From contig JAUVQZ010000030.1 of assembly GCA_030597865.1 (NCBI GenBank), forward strand, positions 1 to 17,719: a DNA stretch of 17,719 nucleotides. Direction: 5' to 3'. Below are positions 6,813-14,516 of this stretch, piece by piece. This DNA comes from Pseudomonadota bacterium. Lineage in GTDB: Bacteria; Desulfobacterota; Desulfobulbia; Desulfobulbales; SURF-16. The position numbers and the translations under genes are program-made. Every line of letters begins with the position of its first letter. The stretch's first letter is position 1. The notes under the pieces were generated by a model, which was given only the letters and a program-made list of their open reading frames with translations, had not been told where the DNA came from and made no database searches.

Positions 6813-7886
6813 TTATTTCTTATTCCTCAACTTCTTGTCTGCCATCTGCATCTTGTCGGACATGAATTTCTGCGACTTATCCCTAGCCATTTCCCGCATG
6901 GTTTTATCACTGTCAGACTCATCCATGATCTCCATACCCATGATTTCTTCAATAATATCCTCCAGGGAGATGACGCCGGTAAAACCGCCATACTCATCAA
7001 CCACACAAAAGAGATGGTGGCGCCTCTCGAAAAAATCGAGCAAGACCGTATTGAGTCGGGCTGTCTCCGGGACAAAATGCACGGGCCTGGTGATGAGTTT
7101 GAGTTGCCGGTGTTCGCGTCCCTCCACGGCGTGGAGCAGAACATCCTTTCTCAAGACAACACCGATGATATCGTCGGGATTTTCAGAATAGACCGGGACA
7201 CGGCTATGGAGGTTCCAGTTGTCCCGTAGCTGCCGGGCGTTTTTGATGGACAGATTTTTGTCCAGGGTAAACGTCACCGTTCGTGGGGTCATGACCTGGC
7301 GCACCGTCTTCTTGCGAAGTTCAATGATGTTTCTGATAACATCCTCCTGGTCACTGTCTATCTCTCCGGATTTACGACTTAACCCTGTGATGGCCAAAAT
7401 CTCGTCTGTGGAGACGCGCTCGCTGTCCTTGGCTCCGGGGATAAGGAGGGTGAAGGCGTGGCATATGAAGGTGACAGGTTTTAAGAGTGTCACCATCATG
7501 GAGAGGGGGCGGGCAATAAGTGTTGAGAGGGGTTTTGCGTAGGTAACGCCTGCTGTTTTCGGCAGGATCTCAGAGAAAATAAGGATGATGAAGGTGAAGA
7601 TAACCGAGAAAAGGGTGATGTTTTCTTCACCAAAAACCACCACGGCAGCAGCACCGGCAATGGCCGCCCCCATGGTGTGGGCAACCGTGTTTAGGGTGAG
7701 AATGGTGGTGATTGGCTGGTTGATGTCTTTTTTGAGCTCCTTAAGGATTTTGCCGGAACGGCGCCCTTTTTTGTCCAAAATCTCAATGTGACTCATGGGC
7801 ACAGAGTAGAGCACCGCCTCAATGATGGAACAGATCGCTGAAATAAAAACTGCCAGGGAAACGGCAAAGATAAGCTGGGTAACCAC
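6813..7886 (-). CDS. CNNM/CorC-like protein: DUF21 membrane domain plus CBS pair
   Basis: Member of the CNNM/HlyC-CorC family, whose better-studied members take part in Mg2+ or Co2+ transport or efflux. The 357-residue protein has a DUF21/CNNM membrane domain (about 1-150, with helices near 5-28, 62-85 and 92-110, and the conserved FSEILPKTAG stretch), an acidic helical linker (EIDSDQEDVIRNII) and two CBS domains (about 193-315, with MTPR, RVPVY and VVDEYGGFTGVISLEDIIEEI). The usual C-terminal CorC/HlyC transporter-associated domain is missing; the chain ends in a Lys-rich tail instead. The start is GTG at 7886 with GGAG six nt upstream. It is convergent with the polyferredoxin gene. Sharing a window with mgtE suggests Mg2+ homeostasis, but the two are not co-transcribed. 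Related proteins are often annotated as haemolysins, a misleading name. Confidence 0.9.
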   Translation of the reverse strand: MVTQLIFAVSLAVFISAICSIIEAVLYSVPMSHIEILDKKGRRSGKILKELKKDINQPITTILTLNTVAHTMGAAIAGAAAVVVFGEENITLFSVIFTFIILIFSEILPKTAGVTYAKPLSTLIARPLSMMVTLLKPVTFICHAFTLLIPGAKDSERVSTDEILAITGLSRKSGEIDSDQEDVIRNIIELRKKTVRQVMTPRTVTFTLDKNLSIKNARQLRDNWNLHSRVPVYSENPDDIIGVVLRKDVLLHAVEGREHRQLKLITRPVHFVPETARLNTVLLDFFERRHHLFCVVDEYGGFTGVISLEDIIEEIMGMEIMDESDSDKTMREMARDKSQKFMSDKMQMADKKLRNKK

Positions 7887-8112
7887 TATAATCTCCGGAT
7901 GTATTGATTGAAAAATAGCCTGGCACGGGTAAAGGGGCCTTGGGCAAAGTTCACCTAGTTTACAGTATCTCTAATCTATGTTTAATAAAATAAGACAATT
8001 AAAGGCTATTATCAGTAACAAGCTGATTTAAGAAGATTAATATTTATCCTTCCGCAGTGTAGCCACCTCTTTTTTATCGGCTAGCCGGAATAAACGATCT
8101 GAACGGAGAATT

Positions 8113-9591
8113 ATGATTACCGTATCCAATAAAAAAATCGGCGATTTTGCTGGTGATATCCTCACCATCATGGTCTCTCCCCAGGCCGACGGAACTCTAT
8201 CAATACCAGATCCAGCCGTACAGGCCTGCCTTGCCAAGGCGCAAGATGCTGGTGATTTCACCGGCAAGGCCGATGAGACATTGGTGGTCTATCCTGAAAA
8301 GGGCTTGGCCTGTAAACGCCTGGTCTTTGTGGGGCTCGGCGATAAGGAAAAGGGGCGGGAAGAGATACGGAAGGCCGGTGGGATTATTGGTAAAAAATCC
8401 ATGGAGCTTAAGGCAACGTCCCTGGCCGTGACCTGGTACGATGTCGATCTTGCCATGAAGGAGATCGGTGAATGCCTCACCGAGGGGATTCTTCTCGGTC
8501 AGTATAGCTTTACGAAGTATAAAACCAGTCAGGATGATGACAGGGCTGTTTTTTTGAAGAAGATAGCCCTGTTCCCCCAGGTTTCCAGCGCCGAATGCCG
8601 TAAGGGAGTGGTTCTGGCCGAGGTCGCCGCCCAGGCTGGTAAGACTGCCCGGGACATGGCTAACGAGCCTGGTAATAAATGGACCGCTGACGACTTTGCC
8701 GTTTTTGGCAGAGGTTTAAGCAGGAAATTTCCCATAAAATGTACCGTGCTGTCCCAGCGGGAGTTGAGCCGCCTTAAGATGGGGGGCTTGCTTGCCGTTA
8801 ATCAGGGCTCCGAGAATGGGCCCAAAATGGTGGTCCTTGAGTATTGCTGTGCCCGGAAAGGGGCTGATACCCTGCTCTTGGTGGGCAAGGGGCTTACCTT
8901 TGATTCTGGCGGCATCTCCTTAAAACCTGGCGCCGGCATGGAGGATATGAAGTATGACATGTGCGGCGGTGCCGCGGTTATGGCTGCCATGGCCGCCGTT
9001 GGCGAGGAGAAACCAGCGGGGATAAATGTCGTTGCCATTGTCCCGGCCACGGACAATATGCCGGGATCTGCGGCGGTTAAACCGGGGGATATTATCACCT
9101 CATACAGTGGTAAAACCATTGAGGTAATTAATACCGATGCCGAGGGCCGCCTTATTCTGATGGATGCCCTGGCATATGGGGTCAAAGAGTTTAAGCCAAC
9201 GGCCATAGTTGATCTGGCCACCTTGACCGGCGCGGTTTTAGTCGGCCTGGGGCATCATTATACCGGTTTGCTCTCCAATGATGACGCCTTAACCGGCAAA
9301 ATCGTTGCTGCTGGCGAACGTAGCGGAGAGCCGGTCTGGCGCCTTCCCCTGGGGGCGGAGTATACCAAGCAGCTAAAGTCCGAGGTTGCTGATCTGAAAA
9401 ATATCGGCGGCAAGACCGCGGGAACCATTACCGCTGCCGCCTTCCTGCAGGAATTTGTCGGTGACACCCCCTGGGTACATCTTGATATTGCCGGAACCGC
9501 CTGGGGGTTCACTGAAAAATCCTATATCCCTAAAGGCCCATCCGGTATCGGCGCCCGGACCCTTATTGATCTCATCCGTAACTGGTCGTAG
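8113..9591 (+). CDS. pepA: Leucyl aminopeptidase (M17, cytosol aminopeptidase)
   Basis: Cytosolic two-metal aminopeptidase that removes N-terminal residues in peptide turnover; some homologues also bind DNA. The 492 residues are close to E. coli PepA (503). The N-terminal domain (about 1-165) is variable. The catalytic domain carries all expected residues: Lys259 and Asp264 in GKGLTFDSGG, Lys271 in LKPGAGM, Asp282 in YDMCGGAA, and Asp342, Glu344 and Arg346 in NTDAEGRL. These sit at offsets that align with the metal ligands and catalytic Lys and Arg of E. coli PepA. The ATG at 8113 has CGGAG 4 nt upstream. It is divergent from the CNNM-type gene (226 bp between) and convergent with the radical SAM gene; it appears monocistronic. 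Confidence 0.95.
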   Translation: MITVSNKKIGDFAGDILTIMVSPQADGTLSIPDPAVQACLAKAQDAGDFTGKADETLVVYPEKGLACKRLVFVGLGDKEKGREEIRKAGGIIGKKSMELKATSLAVTWYDVDLAMKEIGECLTEGILLGQYSFTKYKTSQDDDRAVFLKKIALFPQVSSAECRKGVVLAEVAAQAGKTARDMANEPGNKWTADDFAVFGRGLSRKFPIKCTVLSQRELSRLKMGGLLAVNQGSENGPKMVVLEYCCARKGADTLLLVGKGLTFDSGGISLKPGAGMEDMKYDMCGGAAVMAAMAAVGEEKPAGINVVAIVPATDNMPGSAAVKPGDIITSYSGKTIEVINTDAEGRLILMDALAYGVKEFKPTAIVDLATLTGAVLVGLGHHYTGLLSNDDALTGKIVAAGERSGEPVWRLPLGAEYTKQLKSEVADLKNIGGKTAGTITAAAFLQEFVGDTPWVHLDIAGTAWGFTEKSYIPKGPSGIGARTLIDLIRNWS

Positions 9592-9611
9592 TCCGTACCA
9601 TCTTCATTTGG

Positions 9612-9641
9612 GGCAGGGCAGGGGGGAGTGCCGCCCTTGCC
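9612..9641 (+). terminator. Weak GC-rich hairpin between convergent pepA and radical SAM genes
   Basis: GGCAGGG (9612-9618) can pair with CCCTTGCC (9634-9641), with one bulged base. There is no T run on the plus side, so this is at best a weak or Rho-assisted terminator in the 50-bp gap after pepA. Confidence 0.25.
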
Positions 9642-10514
9642 TTAGAGGGCCCGCATAAACTCAGGTCTTAGCGCCCGTCCTCCAGCCAGGGCCGTGTCTA
9701 TTTCTGTGACGATTCGTCCCTTGTCCCTTGGCAGGCGGCAATTTATAGAAAGATAGTTAGAGGCATGATTTGCCTGGAACTGGCAGGGCCGCTTCACGTC
9801 AAGACAGGAAACAAGCTCCCGGAGCTCAGTAAGGATTGTCTTACTGTCAGGCAGTGTAAATTCCCCGGATCTCACCTGTTTGCCCAGGGGGGTGTTATCC
9901 ATAACCATAAGGGTGAGGGCGGCAATCTGGTTCGGTGCCATGGCTGCCAGAACATGGGCTGTTGCCCTGGCATGTTGCAGGGAATCTGCAACACCGGCAA
10001 TGCCGAGAAGAACTGTAACCGAGAGAAAGATGTCGACCTGGCGAATATGCTGGGCAGCCTTAATCATTTTTTCAGCATCTGCCCCTTTTCTGATGCGCTG
10101 CAACACGTCATTGGCACCGCTTTCAAGGCCCATATAAATGCGATTAAGGCCGAGTTTTTTGAGTTCCCGTAATTGCTCCTCTGACTTGGAAAGAATAGCC
10201 TTGGCATGTGCATAGAGGGAGATTTTGTTGACCCATGGCAACTTCTTTCTGATCTCCTTAAAGAGCTTAACAAAACGGCGTTGGGAGAGAATGAGGACGT
10301 CACCGTCTGCCAGGAATACCCTTTTCTGACGACGGCAATGGCGGGAGGCGAAATCAATATCCCCATCAATAATGGCCTCATCTTTTATTTTAAACCTTAC
10401 ATCCTTGTAAGCTCCACAAAAAGTGCATATGTTGTGTGAGCAGCCCACCGTGACCTGGAGGATGATTGAATGGGCCTCGCTTGGCGGTCGAATGACATTT
10501 CCTTCGTAGTGCAT
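9642..10514 (-). CDS. Radical SAM protein
   Basis: A 290-residue radical S-adenosylmethionine enzyme of unknown substrate. The cluster motif is GCSHNICTFCGAYK: Cys25, Cys30 and Cys33, that is CX4CX2C rather than the textbook CX3CX2C. The surrounding TVGCSHNxCTFCxxYK...F pattern is, to my recollection, normal for this subgroup of uncharacterised Elp3/MiaB/NifB-fold radical SAM proteins. After it come the usual barrel elements (ADGDVL near 70, IYMGLESG near 130, LGIAG near 175). There is no B12-binding domain, TRAM domain or extra C-terminal iron-sulfur cluster. The ATG at 10514 has AAGGG about 11 nt upstream. The gene stands alone, divergent from the M23 peptidase gene, so context does not reveal a substrate. 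Confidence 0.88.
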   Translation of the reverse strand: MHYEGNVIRPPSEAHSIILQVTVGCSHNICTFCGAYKDVRFKIKDEAIIDGDIDFASRHCRRQKRVFLADGDVLILSQRRFVKLFKEIRKKLPWVNKISLYAHAKAILSKSEEQLRELKKLGLNRIYMGLESGANDVLQRIRKGADAEKMIKAAQHIRQVDIFLSVTVLLGIAGVADSLQHARATAHVLAAMAPNQIAALTLMVMDNTPLGKQVRSGEFTLPDSKTILTELRELVSCLDVKRPCQFQANHASNYLSINCRLPRDKGRIVTEIDTALAGGRALRPEFMRAL

Positions 10515-10590
10515 GGCTGAATGACCCTTGACTTTTGGGGGGTATGAAATAAAGCTAGGTAGGCCTGATAGGGCCGGAGGTGTAATGGGA

Positions 10591-10620
10591 TTGACAAAAT
10601 AAAGGGAAAAGTGCTAAATT
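10591..10620 (+). promoter_or_regulatory. Candidate sigma-70 promoter for the M23 peptidase-bactofilin operon
   Basis: A perfect TTGACA (10591-10596) is followed after 18 nt by TAAATT (10615-10620; 4 of 6 to TATAAT). This sits about 105 nt upstream of the peptidase start in the 211-bp divergent gap with the radical SAM gene. The leader beyond it is A/T-rich. Confidence 0.45.
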
Positions 10621-10725
10621 ACTATGGAATTTTGTGTTAAAAAAAAGTTTTGCACATTGTAAGGACTAAAAAGTTTTCAGCAACCTCCTTAAAAAGAAAG
10701 TAAAAAAACGAAATTCAGGGACACC

Positions 10726-11661
10726 ATGAAAAGTAAACTCCATATTGTCGTAACTGGCGAAAGGGAAAGTACGCGATCGTTTGCCATGTGTAAATCTTCA
10801 TTGTTCGCATGGGTTCTTTCCTCTGTGGCACTTGTTGTTCTGCTGGCTGTTTTTTCCTTTCTCGGCCTGAAACATACCTATCAGAATGTGCACATCAGGG
10901 CATCCCTTGAAGAAACTCGCCAGGAACTTCAAACCGCCCAGGCCTGGAATCAGGGCATTGAGATTCTTCTTGCCAAGGAAATGGCCATAAAGGAGGCTGA
11001 GTTCCAGGCCATTCTTGATGGTCTCGATGTTGAGAATGCAGAGAGGGAGAGGCTGTTGGAGAATGTTGTCACCGAGCTGAAGAGTAGAAGTGAAATAGTA
11101 GAATCTATTTTGAAAACTGTTGGTATTAAGACCTCGATTAAGGAAAACGCAAAGCATAGTGGTGGCCCCTTCACCCCTCTTTCTGAGAATTCCTACGGGG
11201 ATCTTATCTTTAAATTGGATCACTCCCTGGATATCATCAAGTCAGTTCCCCTTGGCCCCCCCGTTTTGGGGTCTATCACCTCACTGTATGGCCGGCGCAT
11301 AGATCCGTTTAACAAAGAGGTGGCTTTTCATAGCGGCATTGACATCAGTAAAAGATCCGGCACCGAGATTATGACAACTGCTGACGGTAAGGTTTCTGAT
11401 ATGGGCTATACGGCCGAAAATCAGGGTAATTATGTGGTAATTGATCACGGTAAGGGTTTTAAAACCCGTTATTTTCATTTGCAAAAAAACCTTGTTGAAA
11501 AGGGTGACCAGGTGAAACGTGGCCAGGTGATCGGTCTGGTTGGTAATACAGGACGTAGTACAGGTCCCCACCTCCACTATGAAATTCATTATAATAAAAA
11601 AACCGTAAATCCCCTTAGGTTTGTCAGGGTTGCCCGTAACGTGCCCTCTGTCAAAAGGTAA
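10726..11661 (+). CDS. M23 (LytM) family peptidoglycan endopeptidase, membrane anchored
   Basis: Likely cell-wall DD-endopeptidase. The 311 residues comprise a short cytoplasmic N-terminus, one membrane helix (about 27-49), a periplasmic coiled-coil region (about 55-135, rich in Glu, Leu and Gln) and a C-terminal LytM/M23 domain (about 180-300). The zinc and catalytic residues are present: His202 and Asp206 in FHSGIDIS, His251 in YFHLQ, and His282 and His284 in GPHLHYEI. The domain should therefore be active, unlike degenerate EnvC/NlpD-type activators. AGGGA lies 5 nt before the ATG. The bactofilin gene follows within 55 bp on the same strand; this pairing is known in other bacteria, where the two act together in cell shape. 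A candidate promoter lies upstream and a strong terminator follows the bactofilin. Confidence 0.92.
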   Translation: MKSKLHIVVTGERESTRSFAMCKSSLFAWVLSSVALVVLLAVFSFLGLKHTYQNVHIRASLEETRQELQTAQAWNQGIEILLAKEMAIKEAEFQAILDGLDVENAERERLLENVVTELKSRSEIVESILKTVGIKTSIKENAKHSGGPFTPLSENSYGDLIFKLDHSLDIIKSVPLGPPVLGSITSLYGRRIDPFNKEVAFHSGIDISKRSGTEIMTTADGKVSDMGYTAENQGNYVVIDHGKGFKTRYFHLQKNLVEKGDQVKRGQVIGLVGNTGRSTGPHLHYEIHYNKKTVNPLRFVRVARNVPSVKR

Positions 11662-11705
11662 CCTTGTTTTTTTGTTGTTTTTCAAATGTCTCATTGTCAA
11701 TCACC

Positions 11706-11710
11706 AGGAG
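11706..11710 (+). promoter_or_regulatory. Ribosome binding site deciding the bactofilin start
   Basis: AGGAG lies 5 nt before the ATG at 11716. The in-frame upstream ATG at 11686 has no such site and would add ten residues not typical of bactofilins, which usually begin with a short charged MxFFKK-like segment. Confidence 0.65.
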
Positions 11711-11715
11711 CTTAC

Positions 11716-12156
11716 ATGGGTTTTTTTAAAAAAAAGGATGCCAACTCAGGGGTGGACTTTGATACCGATAATGTCGCCATAAGCAGTATCATTGGTACGG
11801 GTATGAGTTTTAATGGTGATGTCAGTTTCAGCGGAAAACTTCGTCTCGATGGTGCCATTGAAGGAAATGTCAAAGGGGACCATCTTATCCTGGGTGAAAC
11901 AGGCAGCATTGCCGGTGATGTCGACATTGAGACCTTTACCTGCCAGGGTAAGGTGCAGGGTAATATCAAGGCCCGCAATCTTAATGTCATTAAGGGCTGT
12001 AGGATTGACGGCAATGTGGAGGCTGTCAACATGTTTGTGGAAGGGGGTGCTTCCCTCAACGGCGAGGTGAAGGTTGAAACCAGCGACCTGCGCTTGGTTA
12101 AGGGCAAAGCGGCCGAAGAAAAGATAGAAGAGGAGACTGTCCAGTCAGCTCCTTAA
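11716..12156 (+). CDS. Bactofilin
   Basis: A 146-residue bactofilin, a bacterial cytoskeletal protein that polymerises without nucleotide into filaments at the inner membrane. The N-terminus MGFFKKK is short, basic and aromatic, as expected for membrane association. The central DUF583 domain (about 20-125) is a repetitive right-handed beta-helix, seen as recurrent G-x-I/V repeats (SGKLRLDGAIEGNVKGD, GSIAGDVD, GKVQGNIKA, CRIDGNVEA, ASLNGEVKV). The C-terminus is a short acidic tail. The immediately upstream M23 endopeptidase gene is the typical partner: in Helicobacter and related systems, bactofilin positions such an endopeptidase to curve or shape the cell. Co-transcription is likely because the gap is 54 bp with no terminator, and the operon ends at the hairpin at 12215-12242. 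Confidence 0.93.
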   Translation: MGFFKKKDANSGVDFDTDNVAISSIIGTGMSFNGDVSFSGKLRLDGAIEGNVKGDHLILGETGSIAGDVDIETFTCQGKVQGNIKARNLNVIKGCRIDGNVEAVNMFVEGGASLNGEVKVETSDLRLVKGKAAEEKIEEETVQSAP

Positions 12157-12207
12157 GGTGTGCTGCCGTCTTTGGTGGCAGCAATGTTAAGTAGTATCTT
12201 TCACCAA

Positions 12208-12248
12208 TAAAAAAACGCCTCAAGCTCTGAAGCTTGAGGCGTTTTTTT
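12208..12248. terminator. Bidirectional Rho-independent terminator
   Basis: A perfect 12-bp stem (ACGCCTCAAGCT 12215-12226, loop CTGA, complement 12231-12242) is flanked by an A run on the left (12209-12215) and a T run on the right (12242-12248). It can therefore end transcription both from the bactofilin gene (+) and from serC (-), whose stop lies about 30 bp away. Confidence 0.93.
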
Positions 12249-12276
12249 GTTGGGCTTGCGCTACTGCAAAAAGAGT

Positions 12277-13359
12277 TTAGCTGTTTGCCTTTTCAAATCT
12301 CTTCATAAAGTCCACAAGATCCAGGACACCCTGTCTGGGGAAGGCGTTGTAGATTGAGGCCCGGCAACCGCCTATGGACCGATGGCCCTTAAGTCCGTCC
12401 AGACCCTCTTTGCCGGCCAGGGCAATGAACTCAGCCTCAAGTTCCGGGGTGGGCAGGTTAAAGGTGATATTCATCAGAGACCTAGAATCAGGCTGGGCAT
12501 GACCTCGGTAAAAGTCGGTGGAATCTATCATCCCATACAAAAGGGCGGCCTTCTCCTTGTTTTTCTCCTCCATTGCCTCAACACCGCCACCGGCCTTGAG
12601 CCATTTGCAGACCAGGCCCACCACATAGATGGAAAAGCAGGGTGGGGTGTTAAACATGGAGCCCTTGTCGGCATGGGTCTTATAGCGAAGCATGGTTGAA
12701 AGGGTGTCAGGGGCACGATCAAGGAGATCATCCCGGATGATAACGGTGGTGACCCCGGCCGGCCCCATATTCTTCTGAGAACCGGCAAAGATCAGGCCAA
12801 AGGGTGTTATATCAATTTTGCGGCTTAGGATGTCAGATGACATGTCACAGACAAGCATCTTTTCGCTTTTGGGGAATTCAGCGAATTGGGTGCCGTAGAT
12901 GGTGTTATTGGAGACAAGGTAGAGATACTCGGCAGCAGGGTCAACGCTATAGTCGCCGTTCTTCGGAACATGATTAAAGGAACTCTCTTCAGAGGAATAG
13001 GCGACATGGGCCTCGGCAATAAGATTGGCCTCCTTAATGGCCTTCTTGGCCCAGGTTCCCGTGTTAAGGTAGGTTGCCTTCTGGCCAGGGCCCAGGAGGT
13101 TCATGGGAATCATGGCAAACTGGGTGGAGGCCCCTCCCTGGAGAAAGAGGACCTTGTAGTTGTCCGGAATGGCCATGAGTTCGCGCAGCAGCCCTTCGGT
13201 CTCGTCAGCCACAGCCATGAATTCCTTTGAGCGATGGGAGAGTTCAATGAGGCCAATGCCCTTATCGTTAAAATTGACGATATCCTTAGCGGCTTGTGCC
13301 AGCACCTCTTGGGGCAGGGTGGCTGGTCCTGGACTGAAATTATATATACGGTCTGGCAT
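12277..13359 (-). CDS. serC: Phosphoserine aminotransferase
   Basis: Pyridoxal-phosphate enzyme converting 3-phosphohydroxypyruvate and glutamate to phosphoserine and 2-oxoglutarate in serine synthesis; it also serves pyridoxine synthesis where the DXP-dependent route is present. The 360 residues match the family length (E. coli SerC 362). Recognisable motifs are the N-terminal YNFSPGPATLP, HRSKEF, LFLQGGASTQFAMIPMNLL, NNTIYGTQ and the cofactor lysine Lys196 in AGSQKNMGPAG. The C-terminal signature is GLKGHRSIGGCRASIYNAFP. The ATG at 13359 has AGAGGA five nt upstream. It is convergent with the bactofilin gene, sharing the terminator at 12215-12242. No serA or serB is nearby, so it appears monocistronic. 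Confidence 0.97.
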   Translation of the reverse strand: MPDRIYNFSPGPATLPQEVLAQAAKDIVNFNDKGIGLIELSHRSKEFMAVADETEGLLRELMAIPDNYKVLFLQGGASTQFAMIPMNLLGPGQKATYLNTGTWAKKAIKEANLIAEAHVAYSSEESSFNHVPKNGDYSVDPAAEYLYLVSNNTIYGTQFAEFPKSEKMLVCDMSSDILSRKIDITPFGLIFAGSQKNMGPAGVTTVIIRDDLLDRAPDTLSTMLRYKTHADKGSMFNTPPCFSIYVVGLVCKWLKAGGGVEAMEEKNKEKAALLYGMIDSTDFYRGHAQPDSRSLMNITFNLPTPELEAEFIALAGKEGLDGLKGHRSIGGCRASIYNAFPRQGVLDLVDFMKRFEKANS

Positions 13360-13577
13360 GGAGTTCCTCTTGCAAGGCTGAGGTTGGTAAGTGTTTTGTC
13401 AGGATTAGCGATGGATTAATGTCTTTAAACCAATCCATATCCCTTGCGAAAATAGACTTTCACAACAGATAGATTCAAAAACAAGGAAATATAGTGTAAA
13501 TATGGTGAGCTGTCACCCAAATTGTAAGGGGGTGAGTTTCCCCATGAACCTGCTTTGATTCCTCTCATTTTTCATCT

Positions 13578-14516
13578 ATGACCTCGCCATCCCTTCCCCT
13601 AAATAAACAGAAAATCATTGTTTTGGCCGGCCCCACCGGTGTCGGCAAAACAGAGCTTTCCCTGGGGATTGCCGAGAAGTTCAAGGCTGAAATCATCTCC
13701 ATGGATTCCATGCAGATTTATAAATACATGGATATCGGCACCGCCAAAGCGACCCAGGCCGAACGCTCCCGCATTCGCCATCATCTTGTCGACTATGTTG
13801 AACCTGATGGGACCTACCATGTCAGTCGTTTTGTTAACGATGCCCGCCAAGCTATTGTTGATATTGCCAGCCGAGGGCGTATTCCCATGCTGGTGGGCGG
13901 CACAGGGCTTTATATGCGCGGCCTGCTCCAGGGGGTTTTTGAGCTACCCGATATCCCTGTTGAGGTGAGGGACCAGGTCCGCGCCGACCTCCAGAGGCTT
14001 GGCAATGCCAGGATGCATCAGGAGCTGATGCGTTGTGACCCTGATACTGCGGCCAGGGTTCATCAAAACGACAGCCAGCGCCTGGCCAGGGGGTTGGAAA
14101 TTTTCAGGGCAACCGGTACTTCCTGGTCTGAACATCTGAGCCGGCAGCAGCAGGAGATTGCCGAGTTTGACGTGTTAAAAGTCGGCCTGCGTAGAAACCG
14201 TGACGAGCTCTACCAGCGAATCAATAAGAGGGTCGATATGATGATCGACCAGGGCCTGCTGGCAGAGGTGGAAAAACTCCTATCCATGGGCTTTGACCCC
14301 GGGCTTGGCCCAATGCAGTCCATCGGCTATCGTCATATGGTGCAGTACATCCAGGAAGAATGGTCATGGCAGGATGCTGTCACCCTCCTGGCAAGGGACA
14401 CCAGGCATTACGCCAAGAGACAATTTACATGGTTTGGCCGTGATAAGGCCATATCCTGGTTTCATCCCGATGAAGGCCAAGAGATCGAGCAACTCCTGCA
14501 CAGGAAGGGATTTTGA
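13578..14516 (+). CDS. miaA: tRNA dimethylallyltransferase
   Basis: Adds a dimethylallyl group to N6 of adenosine 37 in tRNAs reading codons that start with U, the first step of ms2i6A formation. The 312-residue length is typical. Motifs: P-loop GPTGVGKT (18-25), ISMDSMQIYKYMDIGTAK (about 40-57, with the catalytic-site Asp and the substrate-binding Ser-Met-Gln), LVGGTGLYMRGLLQG (105-119), DPDTAARVHQNDSQRLARGLEIFRATG (154-180) and the C-terminal IGYRHM then RRYAKRQ-like TRHYAKRQFTWF. The ribosome site before the ATG is weak. The stop codon overlaps the TTG start of the RecJ-type gene, so the two are co-transcribed and probably translationally coupled. Confidence 0.97.
   Translation: MTSPSLPLNKQKIIVLAGPTGVGKTELSLGIAEKFKAEIISMDSMQIYKYMDIGTAKATQAERSRIRHHLVDYVEPDGTYHVSRFVNDARQAIVDIASRGRIPMLVGGTGLYMRGLLQGVFELPDIPVEVRDQVRADLQRLGNARMHQELMRCDPDTAARVHQNDSQRLARGLEIFRATGTSWSEHLSRQQQEIAEFDVLKVGLRRNRDELYQRINKRVDMMIDQGLLAEVEKLLSMGFDPGLGPMQSIGYRHMVQYIQEEWSWQDAVTLLARDTRHYAKRQFTWFGRDKAISWFHPDEGQEIEQLLHRKGF
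14506..14515 (+). promoter_or_regulatory. Ribosome site and TTG start of recJ overlapping the miaA stop
   Basis: AGGAAGGGA (14502-14510) precedes TTG 14513-14515, which overlaps the miaA stop TGA (14514-14516). No in-frame ATG follows until about residue 65, after part of the conserved N-terminal region and close before the DYDVDG motif, so the non-AUG start is the best choice. Confidence 0.65.

Noticed and set aside
8802..9221. Minus-strand open frame of 139 codons inside pepA
   Set aside because: It lies antisense to the catalytic core of pepA; this is a codon-bias shadow.
9765..10172. Plus-strand open frame with several Cys residues (135 codons)
   Set aside because: It is antisense to the radical SAM gene; the cysteines do not form a recognised motif.
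9714..10514. Degenerate radical SAM motif (CX4CX2C)
   Set aside because: The spacing differs from the textbook motif but seems normal for this uncharacterised subgroup, so it is not reported as an anomaly.
10798..11223. Minus-strand open frame of 141 codons under the M23 peptidase gene
   Set aside because: It is antisense to the coiled-coil region, with low-complexity composition and no ribosome site.
13411..13438. Inverted repeat ATGGATT...AATCCAT between serC and miaA
   Set aside because: It is a seven-bp stem with a 14-nt loop in an AT-rich region, plausible by chance and without supporting context.
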